Shown one piece after another: positions 36,637 through 48,262 of a stretch of DNA of 64,000 nucleotides. Source of the DNA: Colletotrichum lupini (Eukaryota; Ascomycota; Sordariomycetes; Glomerellales; Glomerellaceae); contig NC_064673.1 in the NCBI RefSeq assembly GCF_023278565.1, positions 1,922,001 through 1,986,000 on the forward strand, written 5' to 3'. The translations under genes and the position numbers were made by a program. The notes below the pieces were generated by a model. That model was not told where the DNA came from. It made no database searches and worked only from the letters and a program-made list of their open reading frames with translations. Position 1 is the stretch's first letter; each line of letters begins with the position of its first letter.

Positions 36637-36704
36637 TGGAATTCTTTCCTGAAAACTTCATTCAAATCATCTGAAGGTCGTGTGTTCAATCCACACTGGC
36701 CGCA
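36600..36704 (+). tRNA. tRNA-Phe (GAA) with a 32-nt intron
   Basis: The cloverleaf folds by hand: acceptor GCGGACA / TGGCCGC with discriminator A73, D-arm GCTC-AGTTGGGA-GAGC, anticodon arm TCAGA-CTGAAGA-TCTGA with anticodon GAA, and T-arm GTGTG-TTCAATC-CACAC. The intron (about 36637-36668) sits after base 37, the standard position for nuclear tRNA introns. A T-run at 36712-36716 can terminate Pol III. One acceptor-stem pair is an A5-G68 mismatch, which is unusual and may mark reduced function. Confidence 0.87.
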
Positions 36705-38882
36705 TCTTCTATTTTTGCAAATGATAAATAAGTATGCTTGCTATCAGTGAGTGTTCCCGAATTGGTGATGTAACTTACTTCCAGTGAATGAAGCAAGTAG
36801 TCACTAAATACTGACTCTGTACTTGCTTCACTTCCTCACTTTCGCCGAGATAAGCAAACAAGGCAAACAAAGCAAGGAGACTAGAGTTGATTTGTTACGT
36901 TACCGCAGTCTGGCCTTTTTGATATATCATGCATTCAACACAGGGTCTTCCACTTTTCTATCCCTTCGCTGTCGTCTACCTCGTAAGTAAGCTATGAAAC
37001 TCTTCCTGATATTGTGGCTTTGGTTCCAGCATCTCTTAGAGAGGGACCCGGTTTCAGACAAGGTGTAAATTCGCCTGCCGAGAAGGAACTCGAAAAGTCT
37101 ACGCCGGTCATAAACTTTAAATAGAGCTAAATAGGAAACACACGCGTCGAGGCTGCGAATTTACCTATTTCTTGGGACGCGCTATGTCAATTGAGCACAC
37201 GGTGATATATCACCCCGCACGTTCACCGCCTGTTCTGCAATGTCGTGGTGTTTGAGTTGTCAGTCGGCTGTCTAGATAGTACCTAAAGTCGTTTCATATT
37301 TGGCTGTCCATTGGATGAACGTGGCAGCTCCTATGAATCTGTAGATTTGTCTGCTTGGCGGATGACACCACTGTCCGGGAGTTAGGACAGTCGTCTGAAA
37401 TGCCACAAGTTACAACTTAGCCTTCCGTGTCTAATTGCAGACTACGTTGGCCACGATTGATCGTCAAAACTTTCTCTAAGACAAACTTGGACGAGATGTC
37501 TCTCAGGCCTACCTGTGATATCACAAGAAACACAGGCGGAGTTTGTGCAAACATAAGATTGAGGAACCAATAAGAACGGCGACTCTCCTATCACATGCGA
37601 TCAAAAATGCAAGGGAAGCTAGAACAGACAGACCGACAAGCGAAGCAAGCAGCAAATTCGTAGCACGAGTCCTGAATTAAATCTCGTATCTGCTGGCTCG
37701 GCCGAAGAACTACCTGTGGGTTCGGCATTTTGGCCTCTTGGAGATGAATTATGTGAGGCAATTCTGAGATAGATGCCGCAACGCCTTGCAGTCCAAGATT
37801 CAAGCAATCCTGTACTACGGCTACCGGTCGTTCATTCAGAATTTACAGTGCTTTCAATGGATATATACTTGCACAACAACTGTTACTGTCAGCTATTCAA
37901 CGTAGACCAAAAGTGTTAACCTCAGCAGATGGCATCGGCGTATGACAGCATCATGTTGAACAGAGCTTTGTATTTCCAGAAATTTCTCAGAAGTTGACTA
38001 TGAGAAGGTAGCATAATGTTTTCTTCCCTGTTCGTGTCCAGTCCTCGCCATCACATTCACTGTTAGTCCCTAGGGCCACCTCTTTCGATCAACCTTCATC
38101 TGCCCACACGTCTCTCTAAGAGGGTCAACAATTCTACATTCTTCTATTTCTCTCAAGATAGAGTGCGTCGAAACTTTGCTTCCCTTCCATCCAGCACCGG
38201 CGACGTCGCCTTGAGAAACAAATCTCAGAGCAATAAAGTGCTTGAAAAGGCCCAGAACAACGAAGAAAAGTGGCAGATACTAGTCATGTGCCCGGATACA
38301 GAGGCTGCAACCTCAAGGGCTCTGTTGGCGATTCCACCACCATCATCGCTCGCGAGTTCAGGCATGACACAATTATCAGCGGGAGATCCGACGCGATCAC
38401 CTCGAATGACCCACAGTACGAACTCCTACCATGGGTTCCGTTGGAATGGATAACATGATGGGCTTGTGTCTTGCGGTATCGACAGTGCCAAGTACTTGAA
38501 CACGTATGCGAGAATCCTTAATACAACGGGCATCCCAAACAGTCCCCATAGAGCTCTCTCGGGATCGGACTAAAGATGGGCTAGGTTTGCTTGATTAATG
38601 GAAGCTTATCTCGTCGATGAAACGATGGGATCATGTCATACACCCTAACGCATTTCCAAAACCATCCAATCATTCCGGTACTTGCCTGTCACTCGAGCTA
38701 TGGGGTGGCATCAAACACATGTTCGCGAGCACAACCCTGGTAGGATCTTGAGCTTGGGCTGAAACTTGTCTTTCGTTATCGTGTAATCATTGACTAGACA
38801 TCATCTGAGAATCCATAGTTATCTTTCCAATGCTTGGTGTCTCCGAAGGCTCACATAGGCATTCCAGAAACGTGTGATTGCG
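36705..38882. other. Gene-poor spacer
   Basis: About 2.2 kb of normal composition without a recognisable coding region; short frames near 37600-37800 and 38160-38450 have no family or splice support. The right end is the 3' side of the HET-domain gene. Confidence 0.5.
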
Positions 38883-40923
38883 CTACTCCAAGTTGATGTC
38901 TGTCTCGAAATATTCGCCAGACGCAATAGCTTCTCCATCCATGACCCCACTAACGTACGCATCCCCAATGAGCTCGTACCTGCCTCCCTTCGTAGGCCGA
39001 ACCACGAAAGGAACCTCGGAACCAAGAAGCAAGCATATCGAATCACCAACCTTTGCATTTCTGGGCACCAAGCACAGCCTACCGACCGCTGTGCGAGAGA
39101 ACCTCCGTGGGCTGGCAGCAGCCAGGATAGTCATCTCCACCGTCACAGCAGCCGCGACGAAAGCCAATCGTGCCTTATTCGCCTCTTCGGGGTCTTCGGA
39201 GACGAGCCAGGTCTCCATGTTCGTTATCATATCCTTGATAGACTCCGAAAGGTCCACGTCGATGCGGTCGCTCAGCTGGCTTCTCTCAGACGTCAGGGTC
39301 TTCCAGAATTCAGAGAGGCGTTCAGGGGACATGTCTTGAATGCGATCAGAACCTGACGCAACTCGAACGCAGGATTTGTAGAAGTTGAGCGACCTTAAAG
39401 AATTTCGGGCGTAGTAGGCATCCATCTTGTCAAGCGGGTACGGGACGCGCTTAGGTTTCGGTGGGAGTGGTAGCTCAGGCCAAGAGATCCCATCTTCCTC
39501 GATGGTATCGATTAGCATGCCAGAACACCTTAGTATTTTGTCATCGATGATTTCGACGTTCCCAAGCTGTATGCCGCCGGCTGAGAACTTGCCATACCGA
39601 ACGCTGTAGCTTGGCAACGCGTCAAACTCCTGGTTTCTCAAATCGGGTACCCAAGTTGGGAGATCTGACAGCCTTCGACGCTGCCATCGGTATACAGGTC
39701 GGTAGTACCAGGGGAGCGCAACGTCGGTAACCAGTTTCTGTGGCGCGCATGCCAGAACACCGAGGTCCTTCTTCTCCAGGAGCTGAGATCGGGCGAAGCG
39801 TATGTAACACTCTTGAACCGAAAGAGAGTACAAGTTGTCTCGGGAAATGATGCTATCTTTCTCGATATCCGAGGCGTAGCCTAAGACACCCAGAATGTGG
39901 TCTCGAGGATCGGTACATTGAAATGCTCTGGTGGCTTTAACGCCGTCCATCAGCGTGACTGGTTGCTTGCCTCGATACCATTGGCTCATGCGCATCATCG
40001 AAAGGTTATAGAGACGGGTTGGGAGAAAAGTCACGTTGCTGTCATTTACGGTTCCATCCTTTGGCAGAGCTTGGATCCCAAACGTTGACATTCTCAGAGC
40101 CAGCTCTGAGAGTGGTTGAAACGGCATCATGAGCTTCCCGCAATAGAGCCAGGTGTTATCGTTGAGAATCGCCTCTTGATAAACCCACTTTCTTTCGAAC
40201 CAAGTGTGATTCATTAGTGCCCTAAGAGGTCTCCAGTCCAGATTCCAGACGGTAGACTTGCCGTCTTGCGCTCGTTCCTGGTTGCGAGTGGCAAGGATAT
40301 CTGCACTTTTTCTGTTCTGGTGAGGATCGTCCACAACCTACCTCAGGGATGATCTCAGATGCTTCCTTGATGACATCCTGAACTCCATCGATGTTGGAAT
40401 CGTCACTCCCAAGCCAAATTCTGACAGCTTCCGCATTTGAGTAAATTTCCGACATTCGCCCAATTTGTTGGGTTTTCTCCAAAGTGTTCCTCTGGTTGAT
40501 GCAAATGGAGTCGGCCCAGAGCACAACCTCCTCAGTAGGGGAGCGCCAACGCTTCAGCGCTTCAAAAAGAGTTTTAGTAATTTGAATCTCTTTTCCTTTG
40601 CAGGTGATGTATGTTTTGTCCCGAGCATCTCCCCATGCATAGGAAACGGCATGGTATTTGACTGGCGCCTTAAGCCACTCGTTCGTGAGGTCAATTCGAA
40701 CACCGTCATCTTCATGTCCCGGAAGTAAGTGAATGAGACGGAATTGGCCCTCTACAAGTGAGCCGTGCGTATATCGTGGCGGAGATCGAAGCCAGCGCTG
40801 AAGTCGCGATGTCAAGGTCCTTTCTTCACCGCGGAAGAACAAGTGAGATGCGATCGGGCCAGCCAGAATGACCGCAGCGCCTATGGCATAGAGCACCCGC
40901 GCATCAACGCCGGTATCGTCCAT
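38883..40923 (-). CDS. HET-domain (heterokaryon incompatibility) protein with N-terminal membrane segment
   Basis: Exon 1 is 40923-40342 and exon 2 is 40277-38883, joined over a 64-nt intron (GTAGGT...ACCAG), giving 658 residues. The N-terminus has one hydrophobic stretch (residues about 8-30, VLYAIGAAVILAGPIASHLFF). The HET domain follows with the family motifs: YHAVSYAWGDA, LWADSICINQRN then EKTQQIGRMSEIYSNA, VRIWLG, and after the splice TWFERKWVYQEAIL; further on DPRDHILGVLGYA is the usual end of the domain. The C-terminal 250 residues are the variable part common in such proteins, with a final GRLCLVPRNAKVGDSICLLLG segment. These proteins act in non-self recognition and cell death after hyphal fusion. 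An ATG 52 codons upstream (41079) is an alternative start. Confidence 0.9.
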
Positions 40924-43291
40924 TGATGTTGATTTAATCGATATGAGACGATGGAACCGGCGGGCTGGGCCTCGCTTGCGAGTGGTGCTGGAGGTTGGTT
41001 CATCCCAGTTGACCTGCGGAGACAGGTAAGAGATGAAGGTGGTTCCATGTCGGCACGTGTTAGGCCAATCATATTGCATGCAGGGATTCCCTCTCCAACG
41101 TCATATCTCTTCAGCTTGTTGTGAGACCAGTCAAGGGGCTTCGGATTGCCGACTCGATTGCCTTGGGTCACATGAGCTTAGGCAGCACATTTGTTACAAT
41201 ATGATACTAGACGGATTGGAAGCTGAGCTCAGTAGGACTTATCCCACCGGTCAATTTCTAACAGCTAATGTTTTCATTTCGCTGCCCATGAACCCAAAAC
41301 CGAACCCCATTGATTTCGATGTGTGTACGGAGTACCAGTGCGCTCTACCCAATCGAGAGAACTCCAGCTGGCCAGACGTCGGAGAATAGGAAGTTTCCAC
41401 AGCATTGTCCACAATGCGCAACGACTCGAAGGATAGAAAACGTGGTTTTGAGTCAATTATCCACAACGGAGATGAAGCCAGTGCCAACGCGTAAACGCGC
41501 GAAGCTGTTTACTCAGCATGAGTACGCTATCCACAAGCGAGTCAGCGCAACCTGTATCTGATCAAATGAATCATGGACACCCCCAGTAGCGTGTCTCAAA
41601 TTGAGCGATACCACACCGATGCCAAGATTTAAGCTTGGCTCTTGATCGTAAAATCCTAACATCTCCACAACTTCTTTGCGTCACGATAGGCGAGTACCCT
41701 TCGTATTCTTAATCGAGGGCAAGTATTTCCGGCTTCTTCGTGCTTCGAGACTTACTTTACTTGACATTTCACCGCCATCTGCCAATTACCCATACAACGC
41801 GTCGATGTTGCACATACTGTCGATGGTCAACGGGCAACAAGCGGATTCCGCATTCCATTTCGGCCGGGCAGGAATATGTTCAAGGAAGCAAGCTTCTCGA
41901 GGCCGATTCTATCGGATAGGAGAGGTCATGACACTTTCGTGTCAATGAGATTTGGAGAGTTGCCGAGAAAGGCCTGACTGGTGCCTACTAATGCTTTCTC
42001 CCCCCGTCATTCCATGCGATTATCATGACAAAGCTCACACAAGACCTAATCACTCTACAAAAGCGCGGACACAAGGTAAGATTGCGATCTCGGCGTACTC
42101 AGAACATGCCCTCTTTGAAAAATAACCCTAAAATGCAGCAACTTAATGACTGATAGATACCGGCCGAACTCGTACGAGTGAGGTTCTGGGCAGAGGTAGG
42201 TCTTCGCCGACCCGGCGGTTCGGTAGCAAGCGACCTTCCGCTTTCGAAACCCCAGGAAAGTATACTCGTTTGAGTCAACAACTAAAGTCTCCCACTCTCC
42301 CCACGTTTCGGCGTTACCACGGAGTAGCCGTAGCTTGAGCTAGTCTAGAGCAATTTCCCCCTGCAAGTCAGAGAAGAACACCGGGAACATCATGAACTAT
42401 GTACATGGGGGAGGACCCGTCAAAGGTCAACCAAGTGCAACATGGCTCAAGCCACACAGTCAGGCTCATGCTTCGTGCCGTACTCCCGTCCGCTGCGTGG
42501 CAGCCAAGATCAGGGGTGAAAGGGTGGAAGCAAGTCGTTTGACCTCAAACCAGGGCAGAATTTCGCTATCAACGACTCATCGCCATTTCTCAAGTACACC
42601 AATCTGTGACAAGGGACCCGTTTGTCTTGATCATCGTGCCAAGGTACAATTTGTGCATAGTAGGTGATGCAATTTGGCAGGCCAAGTAGCGTTTCAGCGC
42701 CAAGGTTCGACTTGCGATGAAGCCGAAAACCATCAGACGATACAAGCAAGTCGGCAAGACGTATCTTCCACTTCGCCACCGAAAATGGGCAATAGCCTAG
42801 GGGCGCTATCATATGGGACGCACAGAAGAAAATATGTCCCTGGTGAGCGTGGCAGCTGTCAAATGGAGAGCTTCATCAGTTAGCATTCAAACAGAAACAA
42901 AATTAGGAGCTAGACTGCCCAAACAACAGCTTTTGGGAAATGCCTTGATTAATCACGATGATGAGCAACTTGCTGCTCAATGGGTCATCAGATGATTGAT
43001 TTTCTGCCCCTCGTTTCTATTTCCATCTGCCAGGGAGCCCCTCCTAGATGTCCACCTTCGCACGCGCGCGGCGTGCGGATATGCGGGGACGAAAGTCGAG
43101 ACCCCTGATAATACCTTGGAAACCCATGCCTTTCAGCTGCTTCTCATCAGCCTTACCAGGCCTGCCCTTCTAAGGCCTCGTTTTCGTGAAGATTGCGCTG
43201 GTAGACCGCCCGCGACCGCTCTTATCGGCAAGTATCGGCAAGGGAATTGAGGGTGTGCCCGTTCTCTCTCATTGGCACGTCTGAGGACTTT
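40924..43291. other. Gene-poor spacer
   Basis: About 2.4 kb with only short frames. The left end is the promoter region of the HET gene. I see no conserved protein, RNA gene or clear repeat before the 61-bp repeat at 43292. Confidence 0.45.
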
Positions 43292-43352
43292 TGTCACATA
43301 AAGCGGGCCCACTCCATGTGGGCAGCATTAACCACATCCATATCTCGTGACA
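43292..43352. repeat. 61-bp repeat, left copy (TGTCAC...GTGACA ends)
   Basis: It is identical except for two bases to 45478-45538 in the same orientation. It starts TGTCAC and ends GTGACA, a 6-bp inverted repeat, and contains a CCCAC...GTGGG inverted pair. It abuts the TA target site of the Fot1-like element at 43355. Confidence 0.75.
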
Positions 43353-43354
43353 TA

Positions 43355-45224
43355 AGTCGACCTACCCCCTTTTGGCCACCCCCCCCTTTTAGCCACCCCA
43401 TTTCTCTATCCTAGCCACCGTATTAAAACCCTACCCACGATTTTCAAACCACCATAACAATTACAAAAATCGTCTAAATATAATTCTTTTTTATATACTT
43501 ATTTATTAATATATAATAATCTCGTATACTAAAAATAAAGTTATTCGGGCTCTTAAGGCTATTAGAAGAGGTCTCTTAGTTAATTAGGCCTTAATTAAGT
43601 TCGGAGTTCTAAGGTTAACTCTTTATAATTATAAAAGAGGCTACTAAACGAGGGTAATAGTATTCGTAGACCTCTAGAGGCTTTTTTTATAATAAAAAGA
43701 CTAGTTAGCTTAGTAAGTTCGTATTTAATATAATCTAAGCGTTATACTAACTTATAAATAGCTTATAAAATTCGCTAAGCGAGTTCTAAGATCTTAAGGG
43801 GATATAAATCCTCTTAAAAAGAGATAGATAAATACTTTTTTAAAAAAAAACTTATTAATTAAGGTTTAGAGAAGTCGTACTATCGATTCAAGGCGTTTAA
43901 ATAGGGCTATTATTAATATAATTAAATTATAATTTAGATTACTTAATATACTAGAGATTAGTAATATTAAATAGGCTAATAAGTATAATATAAATAAGAC
44001 TAGTATCCTAGAGGGTAAGGGATTTAATAGCCTAGTTTTAAGTAAAATAGAGACTATAGTAGTACGAAAAAAAGAGCTTAGTTCGCGTACTTAGGTATCT
44101 ATAATTAAGTATATTTTTACTAATAGTCGAGCTATTAAACTACTAGTTATATATAAAGGAAAGTCGGTATAATAATAGTAATTTTTACTTAAATTTAACC
44201 CTTATACTAATTAGGAGTTTATAGTAATAAATAATAGCTAAATAACTAACAAAACTACCCTTAAGTAGTTAAAAATAGTGTTCTTATTATAAACTAAGAC
44301 CCCCCCCTTTAGGGGGCTTAGTATACTCAATAAGCCTCGACTATTAGTTCTAAATAGCTATAGGAGTTATATAACAATAGAATTTATATAGGAATGCTAT
44401 AAAAATAACGTTTACTTACTATTCTTATTATTATATACTTCCTATATCCTCTAGCTATTAAATATAGCTATTTTTAAACTTATTAAGTCTAAGTATAAAA
44501 AGGAGCTTAGTAAGGAGGATATAGTAAATAATTCTATTATTATTAGAAAGCGGTACTTCTTAAGCTACTACTAAAAAGCTCGTTTAGCTAGTCTAACGTT
44601 ATTAAATATACGAAGTAGGTAGAAAGTAACTAGACTATATCCCCCTAATATAGCTAGACTACTTACTAATCTAATAGTCCTACTTAACCTAGTTATACTA
44701 ACTAAAAAGACCGTAAATACTAAGTAAGTGACTAGTAATACTAAAAAAGCTATTAACTAGGTATTAGTAGCGTTTATTATTAACTAGTTAATACTTAAGA
44801 AGGCTAGCGAGCTCTGCGATTAGTTAAAGTTATTTATAGAGCTTAGTCTAGACTATAATACTTAACGACTACTATTTAGAAAAGTAAAAAAGGTATTTAG
44901 TAAATAGGCCTACTATTTAGTAATATCTTAGTACTATATTTAAGTTCTAAAAGCTAAAGTTAACTAATTAAGGCCGCGGAAAAAGAAGAGTATACTAATA
45001 AACCTAAATATTAAGTTTATAAATATTTAAGATATATAGAGAGCTTAGGAGGACTTTAGTAACCGTCTAGTTAGTCCTAGTCGACTCGCAGGGGTCGAAT
45101 TACCTAGGGAGAATAATAACTATATTATTATAGTAGTAGAAGATAGTTAATTAATTAAGTATAGTTAGTGGCGATGTTTTAATACTATGTTTTGATGGGG
45201 TGGCCAAAAGGGGGTGGGTCGACT
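43355..45224 (+). mobile_element. Fot1/pogo-like DNA transposon A1 (1870 bp), RIP-mutated
   Basis: The ends are inverted repeats starting AGTCGACC and containing the pattern CCCCCTTTTGGCCACCCC; TA lies on both sides (43353-43354, 45225-45226). Plus-strand translation through stops gives a pogo-type DDE transposase: SILEGKGFNSLVL, LLVIYKGKSV, ARLLVLDGHGSH-type region mutated to RLLVLNSYRS (D to N, H to Y), then ECYKNNVYLLFLLLYTSYIL. The order and TA target are those of Fot1/pogo elements. It has no intact frame. The closest copy in the window is at 58564-60451 in the same orientation. It lies about 0.9 kb upstream of the secreted pore-forming-type gene. Confidence 0.9.
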
Positions 45225-45477
45225 TACCCCCCAGACGCCTAGAGCCATTATCCGTATAATAAGCGTCTATACTACGCCTTAACCCCGCAGGTAGTAAACT
45301 AGTTAGAAAAACCTAGTATCTATATTATACCTTAACCCCATAAGTAGTAGATTAACTAGAAAAACCTACTTATACGGAGACTTAAACGGCCGTCTTTCGC
45401 TTTTTAGATACACGACCTATAGATAATACGGCACTTTAACTATTGTGGCAATAGCGGATAGGAGCTGGGCTCATAAC
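45225..45477. other. RIP-like AT-rich stretch with a 53-bp tandem duplication (45263-45315, 45316-45368)
   Basis: Two 53-bp units share ...CTATA...CCTTAACCCC...GTAGTA...TAGAAAAACCTA with mostly transition differences. The stretch fills the space between the Fot1-like element and the second 61-bp repeat. No coding content. Confidence 0.55.
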
Positions 45478-45538
45478 TGTCACAAAAAGCGGGCCCACTC
45501 AATGTGGGCAGCATTAACCACATCCATATCTCGTGACA
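45478..45538. repeat. 61-bp repeat, right copy
   Basis: It matches 43292-43352 at 59 of 61 positions and has the same TGTCAC...GTGACA ends. Confidence 0.75.
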
Positions 45539-46147
45539 ACTTTCGAGGCTATCGGCTGAGGCGTAGCTGAACGCTCTGCAGGTGGTAGCTTCGCATGTGT
45601 CCAGGATACCTGCTTCAGCATGAGAAGATCTACCTCCATGTGACGCTGAAACCCCCATTCAATGTGACGTTCCTCAAAATTGAGTTCTGGAAGACAGTGA
45701 GGCCTGCACAACATGCGAAACTCCTCGCAGTCCATCATACCATAAATAACATGATCCTAGGCAATACTATGTAAGAAGACGTTCGTCTGGTCTCCATTTC
45801 GCCGAGAGCCCAGAAAGGCTACCATCCCTTCCCCTGACTAGCATCGCAAGACTAGGCGCGCCCCACTTGGTCATCACTCGGGAAATCTGGTTCTATTCGA
45901 GACGGGTCAGTGTGACCGTTTAGTTTATCGGCGTCTATATTGCGCTGTTCTTTGGGTATAACAGATTAAGATGTCATGGGTCATGGAGATAAGACGAGTT
46001 GTATAAAGACGGGAGGTTGAGGACATCAACGAACGTCCCCTCAGCAGCCTGTCTCTCAACAACTTCCTTCGCTTCCAACACCACAGTCGTTCTTTTCTGA
46101 ACTTGTCGATCTTTTTTGAAACAGTCCTTCTTTTCTTGTGCGAAAAC
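45539..46147. promoter_or_regulatory. Upstream region of the secreted jacalin/aerolysin-like gene
   Basis: 609 bp of normal composition between the 61-bp repeat and the start codon at 46148. The last 80 bases are pyrimidine-rich (runs such as CTTCTTTTCTTG), common before fungal start codons. I cannot define specific sites. Small minus-strand frames at 45514-45738 have no recognisable product. Confidence 0.4.
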
Positions 46148-47626
46148 ATGTCTTTCAACACACTCTTTTTCAAGCACCTCTTGGTAGGTGCTGCTCTCCT
46201 CCCCGGCCTCGCATTGTCCTCTCCCGTCGGCAGCGTCGATGCTCGAGGTGTCAAGGTCATTTCGGCGCCCTTGGAAAATATCACGCCAACCATCATAGAC
46301 CACGGTCCTCTTGATCTCGAGGGCCTCGAGCGCCTCAAAGACTCCCTCACAAAGTCTATCCGCCCGACGCAGACGCCGGAGCCGAACAGAGTCAAGCGCC
46401 AGGACGCTGCGTCGGGCACCGTTCCCAACTCTTTGACAGTCGCCACCAGCGATGCCTTCGTTTCGGTCGATGTCGGTGACATCAATCTTATTGATAGCAA
46501 CTCTGCCAACTGTCACTCTGAGGAACTCAACGGGCCATTTGATTCTATTCAGTTCTTCACTGGGTCTACCAACATGCGCGCCATCAACGCTACTAGCAGC
46601 AGTGGAAACGCAAGTTCAATCACCAGCGTAAGTACAGTTTTTTCTTTCTTTTTTTCTTTTTCCTTTTCGTTCTCCAGGGTACTGGAAACCATAAGTCTGA
46701 CATGGTATTCAACAGAAACTTGAAGGCTGGGCCGATGCCGGCGTTTTCAAGTTCGAGAACGGCGACCGCATCAAGGAATTCTGGGTTCTCGAGAACCGTG
46801 GTTCCTTCCATGGCTTCAACTTCACAACCACCAGCGGAAAGACTTACTCTGCCATGGGCCAGGTCCTCCGCGACCCTCCTCCGATGCAAAAGGTCCCCGT
46901 CGGATCCGGCATCCTCGGCCGTATGCGCGTGCAGTACTGCAACATCGGTCTGATTGGCCATCTCGGCTTCGACTTCCTCGACGAGCTTCAGTCCGTGTCC
47001 ATCAGCAACATTGCTTACTCTGGCTTCACGGACAAGATCATGCCTTCCGGCCCCGGACAGACCATGACTGTTGGATCCCAGATTGTCGACAACCGTAACT
47101 CCACCGCTGAGCAAATCATCACGATCATGACGATGGATGCCGTCACTAGGTCGCACACTCTCAGCGTTGCGAACCAGTGGAACGTGGGTGGCCGCGTTGC
47201 TGTCGAAGCTGAGGCCGGCATCCCGCTCATTGGAAAGAGTAAGGTTACGACTGAGTTCTCCTGGCAGGTGCAGAAGACCACCGTAAGCAATCGTCTCCAT
47301 CAATCGATATATCTCAAAACAGTTCGCTAATTGCATGACCAATCTAGACCGAGGAAGACACCGAGGGAGAGATCCTAACCAGGTCTGCCACCATCAACCT
47401 CAAGTGCCCGCCCAAGAAGTACTGCGTAGGCTCCTCCTTCTTCACAATGTTCAAGATGAACGTCGAGGCCGAAGCTACATTCCGCGCCAAGACCAAGTCA
47501 GGCAAGGACTTCTTCTGGAAGCAGAAGGGCAAGTACGAAGGCGCCGACTCTCTCGCCCTGCAGCTGCAGGTTGACGAGGCAGACGGCATCATCGGAAAGC
47601 GCGTTCCCATCGTCAAGAGCTTCTGA
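46148..47626 (+). CDS. Secreted protein with jacalin-like and aerolysin/ETX-MTX2-like regions (putative pore-forming type)
   Basis: Exons 46148-46627, 46716-47282 and 47348-47626 (introns of 88 and 65 nt, both phase 0, with CTGAC or TGAC branch sites) give 441 residues. Residues 1-25 look like a signal peptide (LLVGAALLPGLALSS). A dibasic KR at 83-84 could be a Kex2 site, leaving a propeptide. Residues about 130-252 have the glycine-spaced beta pattern of a jacalin-type lectin (VFKFENGDRIKEFWV, FNFTTTSGKTYSAMG, GHLGFDFLDEL). Residues about 253-441 match the aerolysin/ETX-MTX2 fold: a Ser/Thr-rich alternating stretch (about 288-315), then EAEAGIPLIGKSKVTTE, a hallmark segment, and a long beta region to the C-terminus. 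Such proteins bind a surface and oligomerise into pores; activity and target here are unknown. The gene is intact and normal in composition although transposons lie on both sides. The start at 46148 is chosen because it opens the signal peptide. Confidence 0.83.
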
Positions 47627-48262
47627 TTCTGATACCCAGATACCCATTTTCCTTGATTCATCAATCTTGAGCAAGCGGCATTGTACTCTTTTGCTTTCTT
47701 CTTCTGCTTGTTGCTTGTATACCGCGCTGGGAGCACCATATTCCCCCAAACTCGTGACTGATCTGAGACGAGCATACGATGTTGCTTTCATAGAGACCCC
47801 GTAGAAAACACGTCGTGCTCAAACAAATGGAAACGTTCATCTGACTTTTGAGAATCGGGCTTGTGATACAAAAGTGATATGCCTCGCTCACTGAAAATGG
47901 TTTAGAAGATCCATGATTTCGAGGGTTTTGAGTCCGAAGGCCTCGACAAGTTTGTAGGCCCCGAACTCTAAGATTCTCCATACGGGATTCCAAGGTGTAG
48001 ATGGACGTCTTAATGTGACACAGCGAGTGACTCAGCGCTTCTTTGACCACGATTCAATTCAGCAATCCGATCACCTCTTCTGGCTCTAGTCAAAGTGGAT
48101 TGCAACGCAACGGCCTGGAAGTTCTCATTCCAGTCTATTACAATCTACATACTTACCCAGCGTCATGGTTAGTCGAACACGGAAAACGTGGGGGAAGCTT
48201 TTATTAGGTAATTATTGTTGAGATCGAAAGAAAAATAAAAGACGACTATGACTAAGTAGGTA
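47627..48262. other. Intergenic stretch
   Basis: The 3' flank of the secreted-protein gene; pyrimidine-rich near 47690-47720. No supported gene before the Fot1-like element. Confidence 0.5.

Noticed and set aside
43371..43397. C-runs and short repeats near the transposon ends as a possible CRISPR or telomere-like array
   Set aside because: They are the doubled motifs in Fot1-like terminal inverted repeats; no regular spacer pattern, and the organism is a eukaryote.
46620..47342. 240-residue minus-strand frame over the secreted-protein gene
   Set aside because: Antisense shadow; the plus strand has signal peptide, phase-matched introns and fold motifs.
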